Source of the DNA: an uncultured Faecalibacterium sp.
GTDB lineage: Bacteria; Bacillota; Clostridia; Oscillospirales; Ruminococcaceae
NCBI GenBank assembly: GCA_902463235.1
Contig: CABQER010000046.1
Location: forward strand, 1 to 7,045
Reading direction: 5' to 3'
Length of the DNA: 7,045 nucleotides
Shown here: positions 1-5,944 of the stretch, piece by piece
Position numbering within the stretch: the first letter of the stretch is position 1
Layout: each line of letters begins with the position of its first letter
The notes under the pieces: generated by a model
Told to the model about the DNA's origin: nothing
The model's input: only the letters and a program-made list of their open reading frames with translations
The model's database searches: none
Position numbers and translations under genes: made by a program

Positions 1-1367
1 CTGCGATCTCGCTGGTGGTCTACCCCATCTGCGGCCACTGGATGTGGGGCGGCGGCTGGCTGCAGAGCATGGGCTTCCATGATTTTGCAGGCTCTGCAGC
101 AGTCCACAATGTGGGCGGTGTCATCGCTCTGCTGGGCGCATGGATGCTGGGCCCCCGCATCGGCAAGTACGACAAGAACGGCAAGCCTCACGCCATTCCC
201 GGCCACAACCTGACCGCCGGTGCTCTGGGCGTGTTCATCCTGTGGTTCTGCTGGTTCGGCTTCAACGGCGGCTCCTCTCTGAGCCTTGCCACCGACGAGG
301 CCATGACCATGACCGGTCTGGTCTGCTTCAATACCAACCTTGCTGCAGCCGTTGCCACCTGTGTGACCATGATTTTTACATGGCTGCGCTACGGCAAGCC
401 CGATGTCTCCATGACCCTGAACGGTTCTCTGGCCGGTCTGGTGGCGATCACTGCAGGCTGCGATACCGTTTCTCCCTTCGGCGCATTCTTCATCGGCTTT
501 GTGGCCGGCTTGCTCGTTGTTCTGAGCGTTGAGTTCTTCGATAACATCGCCAAGGTGGATGACCCTGTTGGTGCAGTTTCCGTCCACTTTGCAAACGGCG
601 TATGGGGCACCATTGCGGTGGGTCTGTTCTCCACCGGTGCCAACACCGAGCACGCAGGTCTCTTCTACGGCGGCGGTCTGGCACAGCTGGGCACCCAGCT
701 GCTGGGTCTCGTGACCGTTGATATCTATGTTGTGGTCGTGATGTTCGTTGTCTTCAAGCTCATCGATAAGTTCATCGGCCTGCGCGTTCCCGCAGAGGTG
801 GAGATCGACGGTCTGGACATCCACGAGCATGGTCTGGCATCCGCTTACGCTGGTTTCTCCATCTCCGATGCAAACTCTGCTGCCATGGTGCCCAACGAGA
901 ACACCGACCTCGGCGAGGACGATGTGACCAAGGCCACCGACAAGCAGATCAGCGCTGCCGTTCCTGTGGTGCGCGAGCCTTCGCCCGTGATCCACGATGG
1001 CGTGTACGACACCGGTATGCACAAGGTGTCCATCATTGCAAAGCTTTCCAAGTTCGATCAGCTCAAGACTGCCCTCAACGATCTGGGCGTTACCGGCATG
1101 ACCGTCACGCAGGTGATGGGCTGCGGCATCCAGAAGGGCACTTCCGAAAAGTACCGCGGCGTGCCTGTGGATACCACCCTGCTGCCCAAGATCAAGGTGG
1201 AGGTGATCGTCTCCAAGATCAGCGTGGACGCTGTGGTGGAGGCTGCCAAGAAGGCACTGTACACCGGCCATATCGGCGATGGCAAGATTTTTGTGTACAA
1301 CGTGACCCGCGTGGTCAAGATCCGCACCGGCGAAGAGGACTTTGCCGCCCTGCAGGATGTGGAGTAA
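1..1367 (+). CDS. amt: Ammonium transporter (Amt) with C-terminal P-II domain, 5' end missing
   Basis: Membrane ammonium channel fused to a cytoplasmic P-II nitrogen-sensor domain. The frame is already open at base 3, so the gene starts upstream; by comparison with the family roughly the first 130-180 residues are missing. Numbering residues from the codon at base 15: Amt hallmarks are DFAGSAAVH (23-31, conserved Asp and first pore His), VHFANGVWGT (190-199, second pore His) and the conserved C-terminal tail GLDIHEHG (266-273). A linker of about 55 residues follows, then the P-II domain from about 335 to 450 with the T-loop region EKYRG (378-382), the TGHIGDGKIFV signature (417-427) and RTGE (437-440). 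The position of the uridylylated Tyr of E. coli GlnB is occupied by Val, so control by uridylylation is unlikely; ATP/ADP/2-oxoglutarate sensing acting directly on the attached channel is the inference. A strong terminator follows. Amt and P-II identities are secure; the true start is not visible. Confidence 0.95.
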   Translation, partial: AISLVVYPICGHWMWGGGWLQSMGFHDFAGSAAVHNVGGVIALLGAWMLGPRIGKYDKNGKPHAIPGHNLTAGALGVFILWFCWFGFNGGSSLSLATDEAMTMTGLVCFNTNLAAAVATCVTMIFTWLRYGKPDVSMTLNGSLAGLVAITAGCDTVSPFGAFFIGFVAGLLVVLSVEFFDNIAKVDDPVGAVSVHFANGVWGTIAVGLFSTGANTEHAGLFYGGGLAQLGTQLLGLVTVDIYVVVVMFVVFKLIDKFIGLRVPAEVEIDGLDIHEHGLASAYAGFSISDANSAAMVPNENTDLGEDDVTKATDKQISAAVPVVREPSPVIHDGVYDTGMHKVSIIAKLSKFDQLKTALNDLGVTGMTVTQVMGCGIQKGTSEKYRGVPVDTTLLPKIKVEVIVSKISVDAVVEAAKKALYTGHIGDGKIFVYNVTRVVKIRTGEEDFAALQDVE

Positions 1368-1397
1368 AACTCCAAAATCTCTAATGGCAACCAGATC

Positions 1398-1446
1398 AAA
1401 GGCCCTGCTTCTGCGCACAAAGAAGCGGGGCCTTTGGCATTTGTTT
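1398..1446 (+). terminator. Intrinsic terminator of the amt gene
   Basis: A 15-bp stem (1398-1412 with 1421-1435; one G-U pair, otherwise perfect) encloses an 8-nt loop. It is followed by a T-rich but interrupted tail (1441-1447). It lies 30 nt after the amt stop and separates amt from the CLC gene. Confidence 0.85.
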
Positions 1447-1472
1447 TACCGGGTATGTAAAAGTTGTATAAT
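1445..1472 (+). promoter_or_regulatory. Candidate upstream promoter P1 for the CLC gene
   Basis: A perfect TATAAT (1467-1472) lies 16 nt after TTTACC (1445-1450, 4 of 6 matches to the -35 consensus). The -35 overlaps the tail of the preceding terminator. Predicted start is near 1479, giving a leader of about 95 nt. It may work with, or instead of, the promoter at 1492-1520. Confidence 0.45.
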
Positions 1473-1491
1473 ATCCTTTGCCGTTCTTTGG

Positions 1492-1520
1492 TTGACATTG
1501 ATAGAAAAACATGTTATGTT
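1492..1520 (+). promoter_or_regulatory. Candidate main promoter P2 for the CLC gene
   Basis: A perfect TTGACA (1492-1497), a 17-nt spacer and TATGTT (1515-1520). An upstream TG (1512-1513) makes an extended -10. Predicted start is near 1527, about 48 nt before the ATG at 1575. Confidence 0.7.
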
Positions 1521-1522
1521 TT
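1506..1522. promoter_or_regulatory. Operator-like dyad over the P2 -10 box
   Basis: AAAACAT (1506-1512) and ATGTTTT (1516-1522) form a perfect 7-bp inverted repeat with a 3-nt centre. It contains the 8-bp palindrome AACATGTT (1508-1515) and covers the -10 of P2. This placement suits a repressor site, but no regulator is identified and AT-rich promoters give such dyads by chance. Confidence 0.3.
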
Positions 1523-1574
1523 GGCGCATATAGACAAAATCAGATCGAAAATAAGAGAGGTGCGGGGAAGAAAC

Positions 1575-2843
1575 ATGTGGAAAATAAAGGAATGGTTCCT
1601 GCATTATAAGGAAGCGATCCGGGTCTCGCTTCTGGCGCTGTTCCGGTGGACGCTTCTGGCTGTGTGCACCGGCGTGCTGTGCGGCGGCATCGGAACGCTG
1701 TTCCATCTGGCAGTGGAATGGGTGACCGAGCAGCGCACGGAGCATGTCTGGCTGCTATGGCTTCTGCCTGCGGCGGGCATCGCCATCACGGCTCTGTATA
1801 AGGCGACGGGCTGTGTCGGCAAGGGCACCAACGATGTGCTGCGGGCCGTGCAGGACGGCAGCTCGGTGACGCCGTGGCTGGTCCCGGCCATCTTTCTGGG
1901 CACTGTGCTCACCCATCTGTGCGGCGGCTCGGCCGGCCGCGAGGGCGCAGCGCTGCAGATGGGCGGCAGCATCGGCTGGAATATCGGCCGGGTGCTGCAC
2001 TTCAACAATCATGACTGCCGCACGGCTACCGTGTGCGGCATGGCGGCATTTTTTTCGGCGCTGTTCGGTACGCCGCTGACCGCGACCCTGTTTGCGATGA
2101 TGGTGGTGGATGTGGGTCTGATGCTGACCGTGGCCTTCGTGCCGGGCTTTCTGGCGGCGCTCATTGCATACAGCATCTCGCTGAAGGCCGGCATTGCGCC
2201 CACACGTTTTGTGATGGAAGCGCCGCCGCTGGATGCCCGGACGGTGGTGCGCACCGCCGTGCTGGCCATGTGCTGCGCGGTGGTGGCGGTGATTTTCTGC
2301 CAGATGCTGCACTTTTTTGAGCATGAGATCCCCAAACTGCTGCCGAATCCGTGGGTGCGGGCTGCTGCAGGCGGTGCGGCTGTGGTGGCGCTGTCCTACC
2401 TGATGGGGGTGGGCCGCTATAACGGTGCCGGCATGGATGTCATTATGGATGCCGTTGAGCTGGAGCAGGCTCTGCCGTGGGACTTTGTGTGCAAAATGGT
2501 GCTTACGGTGCTGACCCTGAGCGTGGGCTTCAAGGGCGGCGAAGTGGTGCCGAGCTTTTACATCGGCGCAACGTTTGGCTGCGTGGTGGGGCCGCTGCTG
2601 GGGCTCCCGGCGGGCTTTTCTGCTGCAGTGGGTCTGGTGTGCGTGTTCTGCGGGGCGACCAATACGCTGGTGGCCTCCATTGTACTGGCGGCTGAACTGT
2701 TCAGCGGGGCCGGGTTTGAGCTGATGGCTCTGGCCTGCGGCCTGAGCTATATGTTCTCCGGCTATCACAGCCTGTACTCCAGTCAGGGGTTCCGCACCAG
2801 CAAGCTTTTTTCGGAATTCCTGCAGCCGAAGGAAGAAAAATGA
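1575..2843 (+). CDS. CLC-family anion transporter, CLC-F (fluoride) type likely
   Basis: Integral membrane CLC transporter of 422 residues. The ATG at 1575 is chosen because GGGGA (1564-1568) sits 6 nt upstream; the frame is open back to 1464, but that extension overlaps the promoters. Motifs: GKGTN (82-86) at the place of the GSGIP anion-binding motif of chloride CLCs; GGSAGREGA (117-125) with the gating Glu at 123; GGEVVP (321-326) at the place of GxFxP; a late GATNT (360-364); and a Tyr at 401 in the SLYSSQ stretch, likely the inner-gate Tyr. From family knowledge, GKG(M/N)N, GREGTAVQMGG and GGEVTP patterns mark CLC-F fluoride/proton antiporters, so fluoride export is the best guess. Thr85 where characterised members have Met or Asn is unusual. 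There are no CBS domains. CLC family is near certain; fluoride specificity is an inference, and no fluoride riboswitch was seen upstream. Confidence 0.9.
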   Translation: MWKIKEWFLHYKEAIRVSLLALFRWTLLAVCTGVLCGGIGTLFHLAVEWVTEQRTEHVWLLWLLPAAGIAITALYKATGCVGKGTNDVLRAVQDGSSVTPWLVPAIFLGTVLTHLCGGSAGREGAALQMGGSIGWNIGRVLHFNNHDCRTATVCGMAAFFSALFGTPLTATLFAMMVVDVGLMLTVAFVPGFLAALIAYSISLKAGIAPTRFVMEAPPLDARTVVRTAVLAMCCAVVAVIFCQMLHFFEHEIPKLLPNPWVRAAAGGAAVVALSYLMGVGRYNGAGMDVIMDAVELEQALPWDFVCKMVLTVLTLSVGFKGGEVVPSFYIGATFGCVVGPLLGLPAGFSAAVGLVCVFCGATNTLVASIVLAAELFSGAGFELMALACGLSYMFSGYHSLYSSQGFRTSKLFSEFLQPKEEK

Positions 2844-2868
2844 AGAAAAAATTTCATGGCTGCGTCTC

Positions 2869-2897
2869 TTGATTTTTTCGGCGGGACGTGCTACAAT
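2869..2897 (+). promoter_or_regulatory. Promoter of the thrS T-box leader
   Basis: TTGATT (2869-2874), a 17-nt spacer and TACAAT (2892-2897). A TG at 2889-2890 makes an extended -10. Transcription should begin near 2903-2905, just before the T-box stem I. It begins only 26 nt after the CLC stop, and no convincing terminator lies between, so some read-through from the CLC gene is possible. Confidence 0.75.
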
Positions 2898-2904
2898 CAG
2901 CGTA

Positions 2905-3175
2905 GTTTCATCCTGTAAAAGCGATGATGCGGACAAACTGAGTTCCCGTCTCCATGATGCAGAGAGGGCTGCCCCGCAAGGGTGCTGCAAGCAGCCTGTC
3001 ATGTGCCGGAGCTCTACCACCGCAGAGCGCAGAGGAGAACCTCTGCCGGGTGCGCCCGTTACAGCACAGCGAGTGGCACGCAGAGGCGTGCAATTCGGGT
3101 GGAACCGTGGAACGTTTCTGATTTTTTCAGGCGCTTCATCCCGTGAGTAAGTGTGCGGGATGAAGCGTTTTTTTG
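2905..3175 (+). promoter_or_regulatory. T-box riboswitch (tRNA-Thr sensing) upstream of thrS
   Basis: The leader RNA reads the charging state of tRNA-Thr and lets thrS be transcribed when uncharged tRNA accumulates. Stem I can be drawn by eye: a base helix GCG (2921-2923)/CGC (3028-3030), a kink-turn-like ATGAT/AGAG internal loop, GCGG (2929-2932)/CCGC (3020-3023), then the specifier loop with ACC (3016-3018, a Thr codon) followed by the usual purine A3019. Above it come GAGTTCC (2940-2946)/GGAGCTC (3008-3014), CATGA (2953-2957)/TCATG (2999-3003), an AGAGAG bulge (2961-2966) and GGCTGC (2967-2972)/GCAGCC (2991-2996). Further hairpins are 3030-3045, 3047-3058 and stem III 3076-3091. In the antiterminator, CGGG (3096-3099) pairs with CCCG (3140-3143) and GTGGA (3107-3111) with TTCAT (3135-3139), leaving the 7-nt T-box bulge TGGAACC (3100-3106). 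The variable base A3103 would pair with a U discriminator. Confidence 0.95.
3132..3174 (+). terminator. Regulated terminator of the thrS T-box
   Basis: A perfect 12-bp stem (3132-3143 with 3156-3167), a 12-nt loop and seven T (3168-3174). The 5' arm contains the bases that the antiterminator uses (3135-3143), so the two structures exclude each other, as a T-box switch requires. Confidence 0.93.
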
Positions 3176-3206
3176 TTTTACTTTATCTGTCAAAGGAGCA
3201 AACATT

Positions 3207-4991
3207 ATGAAGATCATCTATAAGGACGGCCATGTGGACGAGTGCCCGCAGGACCAGGAACTGCACGTTATCCGCCACACCGCAGCCCACATCATGGCGC
3301 AGGCCATCAAGCGCCTGTATCCGCAGGCTGATTTCGCCTTCGGCCCCGCTACCGAGAACGGCTTCTACTACGACGTCGATCTGGGCGACCAGAAGCTCAG
3401 CGACGAGGATCTGGCAAACATCGAAAAAGAGATGCGCAAGATCGTCAAGGAGAACCTGCCCATCAAGCCCTTCATCCTGCCCCGCGCCGAGGCCGTGAAG
3501 CTGATGGAAGAGCGCAAGGAAAACTACAAGATCGAGCACATGGCGGATCTGGCCGACGAGACCGAGTTCAGCTTCTTCCAGCAGGGCGAGTACGTGGATA
3601 TGTGCATCGGACCCCACCTGACCTACACCAAGGCACTGAAGGCCTTTAAGATCACCCAGCAGTCCGGCGCATACTGGAAGAACGACAAGGAAAACAAGAT
3701 GCTCACCCGCATCAACGGCGTGGCCTTCCGCAATCAGGAAGAGCTGGATGCTTGGGAGAAGGAGCAGCAGGAGGCCCGTGAGCGCGATCACCGCAAGATC
3801 GGCAAGGAAATGGGCCTGTTCATGACCGACGATCTGGTTGGCCGCGGCCTGCCCATGTTCCTGCCCGCAGGCTACACCGTCTGGCAGGAGCTGGAGAACT
3901 ATATCAAGGAGAAGGAGCGTGCACGCGGCTACCTGCACGTTATGACTCCCTGCATCGGCACTGTGAACCTGTATAAGACCTCCGGTCACTGGGATCACTA
4001 CCGTGAGAACATGTTCCCCGCCATGGAGATGGAGGGCGAGAGCTATGTTCTGCGCCCGATGAACTGCCCCCACCACATGATGATCTACGCAAATCGTCCC
4101 CATTCTTACCGTGACCTGCCCATGCGCATCGGCGAGATCGCCCACGATTTCCGTTACGAGTCCTCCGGCACCCTGAAGGGCATCGAGCGCGGCCGTCACT
4201 TCTGCCAGAACGACGCCCACCTGTTCTGCACCCCGGAGCAGATCAAGAGCGAGGTCGCAAACGTGTGCGACCTGATCTTTGAGGTGTACAAGGACTTCAA
4301 CATCACCGATTACCGCTGCGTGCTGAGCCTGCGTGATCCTGCCGATAAGAAGAAGTACCACGACGATGATGCCATGTGGAACCATGCAGAGCAGGCCCTG
4401 CGCGAAGTGCTGACCGAGCTGGGCATCCACTTCACCGAGGAGATCGGCGAGGCTGCCTTCTACGGCCCCAAGCTGGACGTGAACGTCAAGCCCGCCGTGG
4501 GTGCCGAGTACACCCTGTCCACCTGCCAGCTGGACTTCTGCCTGCCCGCAAAGTTCCACCTGACCTACGTGGACAAGGACGGCACCGAAAAGACCCCCGT
4601 GGTGCTGCACCGCGCCATCCTGGGCTCTCTGGACCGCTTCATGGCTTACCTGATCGAAGAGACCAAGGGCAAGTTCCCCACCTGGCTGGCTCCCACGCAG
4701 GTCAAGGTGCTGCCCGTCTCCGAAAAGACGCTGGATTACGCCGAGGGCGTGACCGAAAAGCTGGTGGAAGCCGGTGTCCGTGTTGTGCTGGACGACGACA
4801 ACCAGAAGATCGGCTACAAGATCCGCGAGGCACAGCAGGTGGACCGTGTGCCTTATATGCTGGTTCTGGGTGCCAAGGAAGCCGAGGCAGGCAACATCTC
4901 GGTGCGTGACCGCAAGGGCGAGACCACCACGATGGAGCTGGATGCATTCATCGCAAAGGTGACTGCCGAGATCCGCAACCGCAGCCTGTAA
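3207..4991 (+). CDS. thrS: Threonyl-tRNA synthetase lacking the TGS domain
   Basis: Class II synthetase that charges tRNA-Thr in the cytoplasm; 594 residues against about 640 for the E. coli type. The ATG at 3207 is set by AAAGGAG (3192-3198) 8 nt upstream; the frame extends upstream only into the terminator hairpin. The N-terminal TGS domain of about 60 residues is replaced by a leader of about 20 residues. The editing domain keeps its residues: HTAAH (24-28) and CIGPH (133-137). In the catalytic core, zinc ligands are Cys287 (MNCPHH), His338 (NDAH) and His468 (LHRAILGS); motif 2 is around FRYESSG (315-321) and motif 3 around 468-485. The anticodon-binding domain runs from about 496 to 594. 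Expression is controlled by the Thr T-box directly upstream, which independently confirms substrate identity. It appears to be a single-gene unit with its own terminator. Confidence 0.98.
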   Translation: MKIIYKDGHVDECPQDQELHVIRHTAAHIMAQAIKRLYPQADFAFGPATENGFYYDVDLGDQKLSDEDLANIEKEMRKIVKENLPIKPFILPRAEAVKLMEERKENYKIEHMADLADETEFSFFQQGEYVDMCIGPHLTYTKALKAFKITQQSGAYWKNDKENKMLTRINGVAFRNQEELDAWEKEQQEARERDHRKIGKEMGLFMTDDLVGRGLPMFLPAGYTVWQELENYIKEKERARGYLHVMTPCIGTVNLYKTSGHWDHYRENMFPAMEMEGESYVLRPMNCPHHMMIYANRPHSYRDLPMRIGEIAHDFRYESSGTLKGIERGRHFCQNDAHLFCTPEQIKSEVANVCDLIFEVYKDFNITDYRCVLSLRDPADKKKYHDDDAMWNHAEQALREVLTELGIHFTEEIGEAAFYGPKLDVNVKPAVGAEYTLSTCQLDFCLPAKFHLTYVDKDGTEKTPVVLHRAILGSLDRFMAYLIEETKGKFPTWLAPTQVKVLPVSEKTLDYAEGVTEKLVEAGVRVVLDDDNQKIGYKIREAQQVDRVPYMLVLGAKEAEAGNISVRDRKGETTTMELDAFIAKVTAEIRNRSL

Positions 4992-5010
4992 GCAGACACT
5001 GCAAAACACA

Positions 5011-5049
5011 AAGCGCCGCTTTCCCGGCAGGGGAGAGCGGCGCTTTTTT
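5011..5049 (+). terminator. Intrinsic terminator of thrS
   Basis: A 15-bp stem (5011-5025 with 5031-5045, one G-U pair), a 5-nt loop and a run of six T (5044-5049). It lies about 20 nt after the thrS stop. Confidence 0.92.
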
Positions 5050-5059
5050 GCTGCAGCGA

Positions 5060-5105
5060 AACGCCAAAGGCCGCTGCTCAAATGGAAACAGCGGCCTTTG
5101 GCGTT
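5060..5105 (-). terminator. Hairpin terminator of the convergent membrane-protein gene
   Basis: A perfect 17-bp inverted repeat (5060-5076 and 5089-5105) with a 12-nt loop lies between the thrS terminator and the stop of the - strand gene (5127). On the - strand it directly follows that gene, but the T tail is short (GTTTC), so termination may be less efficient than at 5011-5049. It also backs up the thrS terminator for + strand transcripts. Confidence 0.75.
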
Positions 5106-5126
5106 GGATGCTTTATAAAAAGGAAA

Positions 5127-5648
5127 TCAGGCATTTTCCTTCTGGACGCTCTTGACGGCCAGAGCCTTGGCGGGCTTCATCAGCAGCACGCACACGCCGT
5201 TGAAGAGAACGGAACCCACGATGAAGGTGATGAAGAACTGGGGCAGGTGGGTGGCCAGAGCGGTGGTGTCGATGCAGGCCACGGTCAGGTAGGCAAAGCC
5301 CACGTTGTTCAGCACCTTGGGTGCGTAGGGGTGCAGGATGATGAGGATGAACAGCACCACGGCCAGCGGCAGGATAAAGCCGAAGAAATCGCCCAGAATG
5401 GGGGTCAGGGCACTGATGGACAGCAGCGCCGCCACGGTGAACACCAGACCCACAAGGCCGCCCAGCTCCACGGTGACAAGGCGATCCTTCACATCGCCCT
5501 CCAGCGTGAACATCATGATATTGCTCAGGAAGATCAGCCAGCTGTACTCCATGCCGGTCACATGGATGATGGCGTTGGCGATCAGGATCCACACCAGCAG
5601 CATCAGGCGGAAATACAGCAGAAAGCGCTTGGTAACGGCTTCATTCAT
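5127..5648 (-). CDS. Multi-pass membrane protein of unknown function (173 aa)
   Basis: I do not recognise a family. The product is small and very hydrophobic, with about six candidate membrane segments: roughly residues 10-30, 35-50, 60-83, 88-108, 114-133 and 137-157. A short Lys-rich cytoplasmic-type tail (159-170) follows the last segment. Charged residues sit mainly in a loop at 50-61 (EGDVKDRLVTVE) and near HPYAPK (106-111). There is no signal peptide cleavage site, enzyme motif or transporter signature that I can name. The start is the ATG at 5648-5646, with AAAGAGG (5664-5658) 9 nt upstream; a good promoter lies about 90 nt upstream. It is transcribed alone, convergent with thrS and divergent from the nucleotidyltransferase gene. 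The long + strand frame over it is a shadow rich in His and Gln, whereas this frame gives a coherent membrane protein. Confidence 0.85.
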   Translation of the reverse strand: MNEAVTKRFLLYFRLMLLVWILIANAIIHVTGMEYSWLIFLSNIMMFTLEGDVKDRLVTVELGGLVGLVFTVAALLSISALTPILGDFFGFILPLAVVLFILIILHPYAPKVLNNVGFAYLTVACIDTTALATHLPQFFITFIVGSVLFNGVCVLLMKPAKALAVKSVQKENA

Positions 5649-5677
5649 GATAAAATACCTCTTTCTTGATCATATTG

Positions 5678-5692
5678 GAAAGCTTTGCTTTC
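5678..5692 (-). other. Small hairpin in the leader of the membrane-protein gene
   Basis: GAAAGC/GCTTTC (5678-5683 and 5687-5692) form a perfect 6-bp stem with a 3-nt loop in the roughly 80-nt leader on the - strand. It ends 14 nt upstream of the Shine-Dalgarno site. It may simply be an mRNA-stabilising hairpin; no regulatory role is shown. Confidence 0.3.
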
Positions 5693-5737
5693 ACTAAAGG
5701 ACACTTTTTGACATGTAAAACCTGCATTGATGCCGCC

Positions 5738-5766
5738 ATTATACAATATTCACATGGCAAAAACAA
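5738..5766 (-). promoter_or_regulatory. Promoter of the membrane-protein gene
   Basis: Read on the - strand: TTGTTT (5766-5761), a 17-nt spacer and a perfect TATAAT (5743-5738). Predicted start is near 5731, leaving a leader of about 80 nt before the ATG. Confidence 0.65.
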
Positions 5767-5826
5767 TACTTTTGCAAGAATAAATTGCATATTTTGGAAA
5801 TTTTAACTTGCGGAACGAAGGGACGA

Positions 5827-5863
5827 TTGAAAAATGGCAGAGCGAGGCGGAGCCATTTCAAAT
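5827..5863 (-). repeat. Short hairpin element, copy 1 (13-nt conserved loop)
   Basis: On the - strand, ATGGC and GCCAT (5856-5852 and 5838-5834) pair across the 13-nt loop TCCGCCTCGCTCT. The stem extends through AAATGGC/GCCATTT to TTG/CAA with a 2-nt bulge. The related copy at 6867-6898 has 11 of 13 loop bases identical and a similar 5' flank, but a different paired stem. The element ends where the -35 box of the next gene begins, so it could influence that promoter. The class of repeat is unknown. Confidence 0.45.
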
Positions 5864-5891
5864 TGTTTTTCTGTCCAAAATGGAGTATAAT
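5863..5891 (+). promoter_or_regulatory. Promoter of the nucleotidyltransferase gene
   Basis: TTGTTT (5863-5868), a 17-nt spacer and a perfect TATAAT (5886-5891). The boxes and spacing match the divergent - strand promoter at 5738-5766. Predicted start is near 5898; the leader of about 47 nt holds a GCCGC/GCGGC mini-hairpin (5909-5922). Confidence 0.65.
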
Positions 5892-5944
5892 GAGACAATA
5901 AATATTCTGCCGCGGCTGCGGCTCAGATACGGGAGGAACCTTAT

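Noticed and set aside
1464..1574. 37-codon N-terminal extension of the CLC protein from a TTG
   Set aside because: It overlaps both candidate promoters, has no ribosome site, and the added residues do not resemble a CLC N-terminus. ATG 1575 has a suitable GGGGA upstream.
1527..1574. Possible fluoride riboswitch in the CLC leader
   Set aside because: I looked for a crcB-type motif because the protein looks fluoride-specific, but the short leader shows no such conserved core or pseudoknot.
2845..2879. Possible terminator after the CLC gene (GAAAAAAT and ATTTTTTC)
   Set aside because: The 8-bp repeat is almost all A-T with a 19-nt loop and overlaps the thrS promoter -35. It is too weak to call a terminator.
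1755..3020. 421-codon open frame on the - strand opposite the CLC gene and T-box
   Set aside because: The translation is full of His, Arg, Ala and Gln without any motif, and it runs through the promoter and T-box leader. The + strand frame has all CLC motifs.
2869..3150. 93-codon + strand frame between the CLC gene and thrS
   Set aside because: It lies wholly in the T-box promoter and leader, where the RNA structure accounts for the sequence.
3183..5081. 632-codon open frame on the - strand opposite thrS
   Set aside because: It is antisense to a clear threonyl-tRNA synthetase. The translation is low-complexity, rich in Leu, Val, His and Gln, a typical shadow of a GC-rich gene, and it spans the T-box terminator arm and both thrS flanks.
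5082..5669. 195-codon + strand frame across the membrane-protein gene
   Set aside because: Rich in His, Gln, Asp and Gly, as expected for the antisense of a hydrophobic protein. It starts inside a terminator hairpin and has no Shine-Dalgarno site.
5708..5747. + strand TTGACA (5708-5713) with a later TACAAT (5742-5747)
   Set aside because: The spacing of 28 nt is too long for a promoter, and the TACAAT lies within the - strand promoter region.
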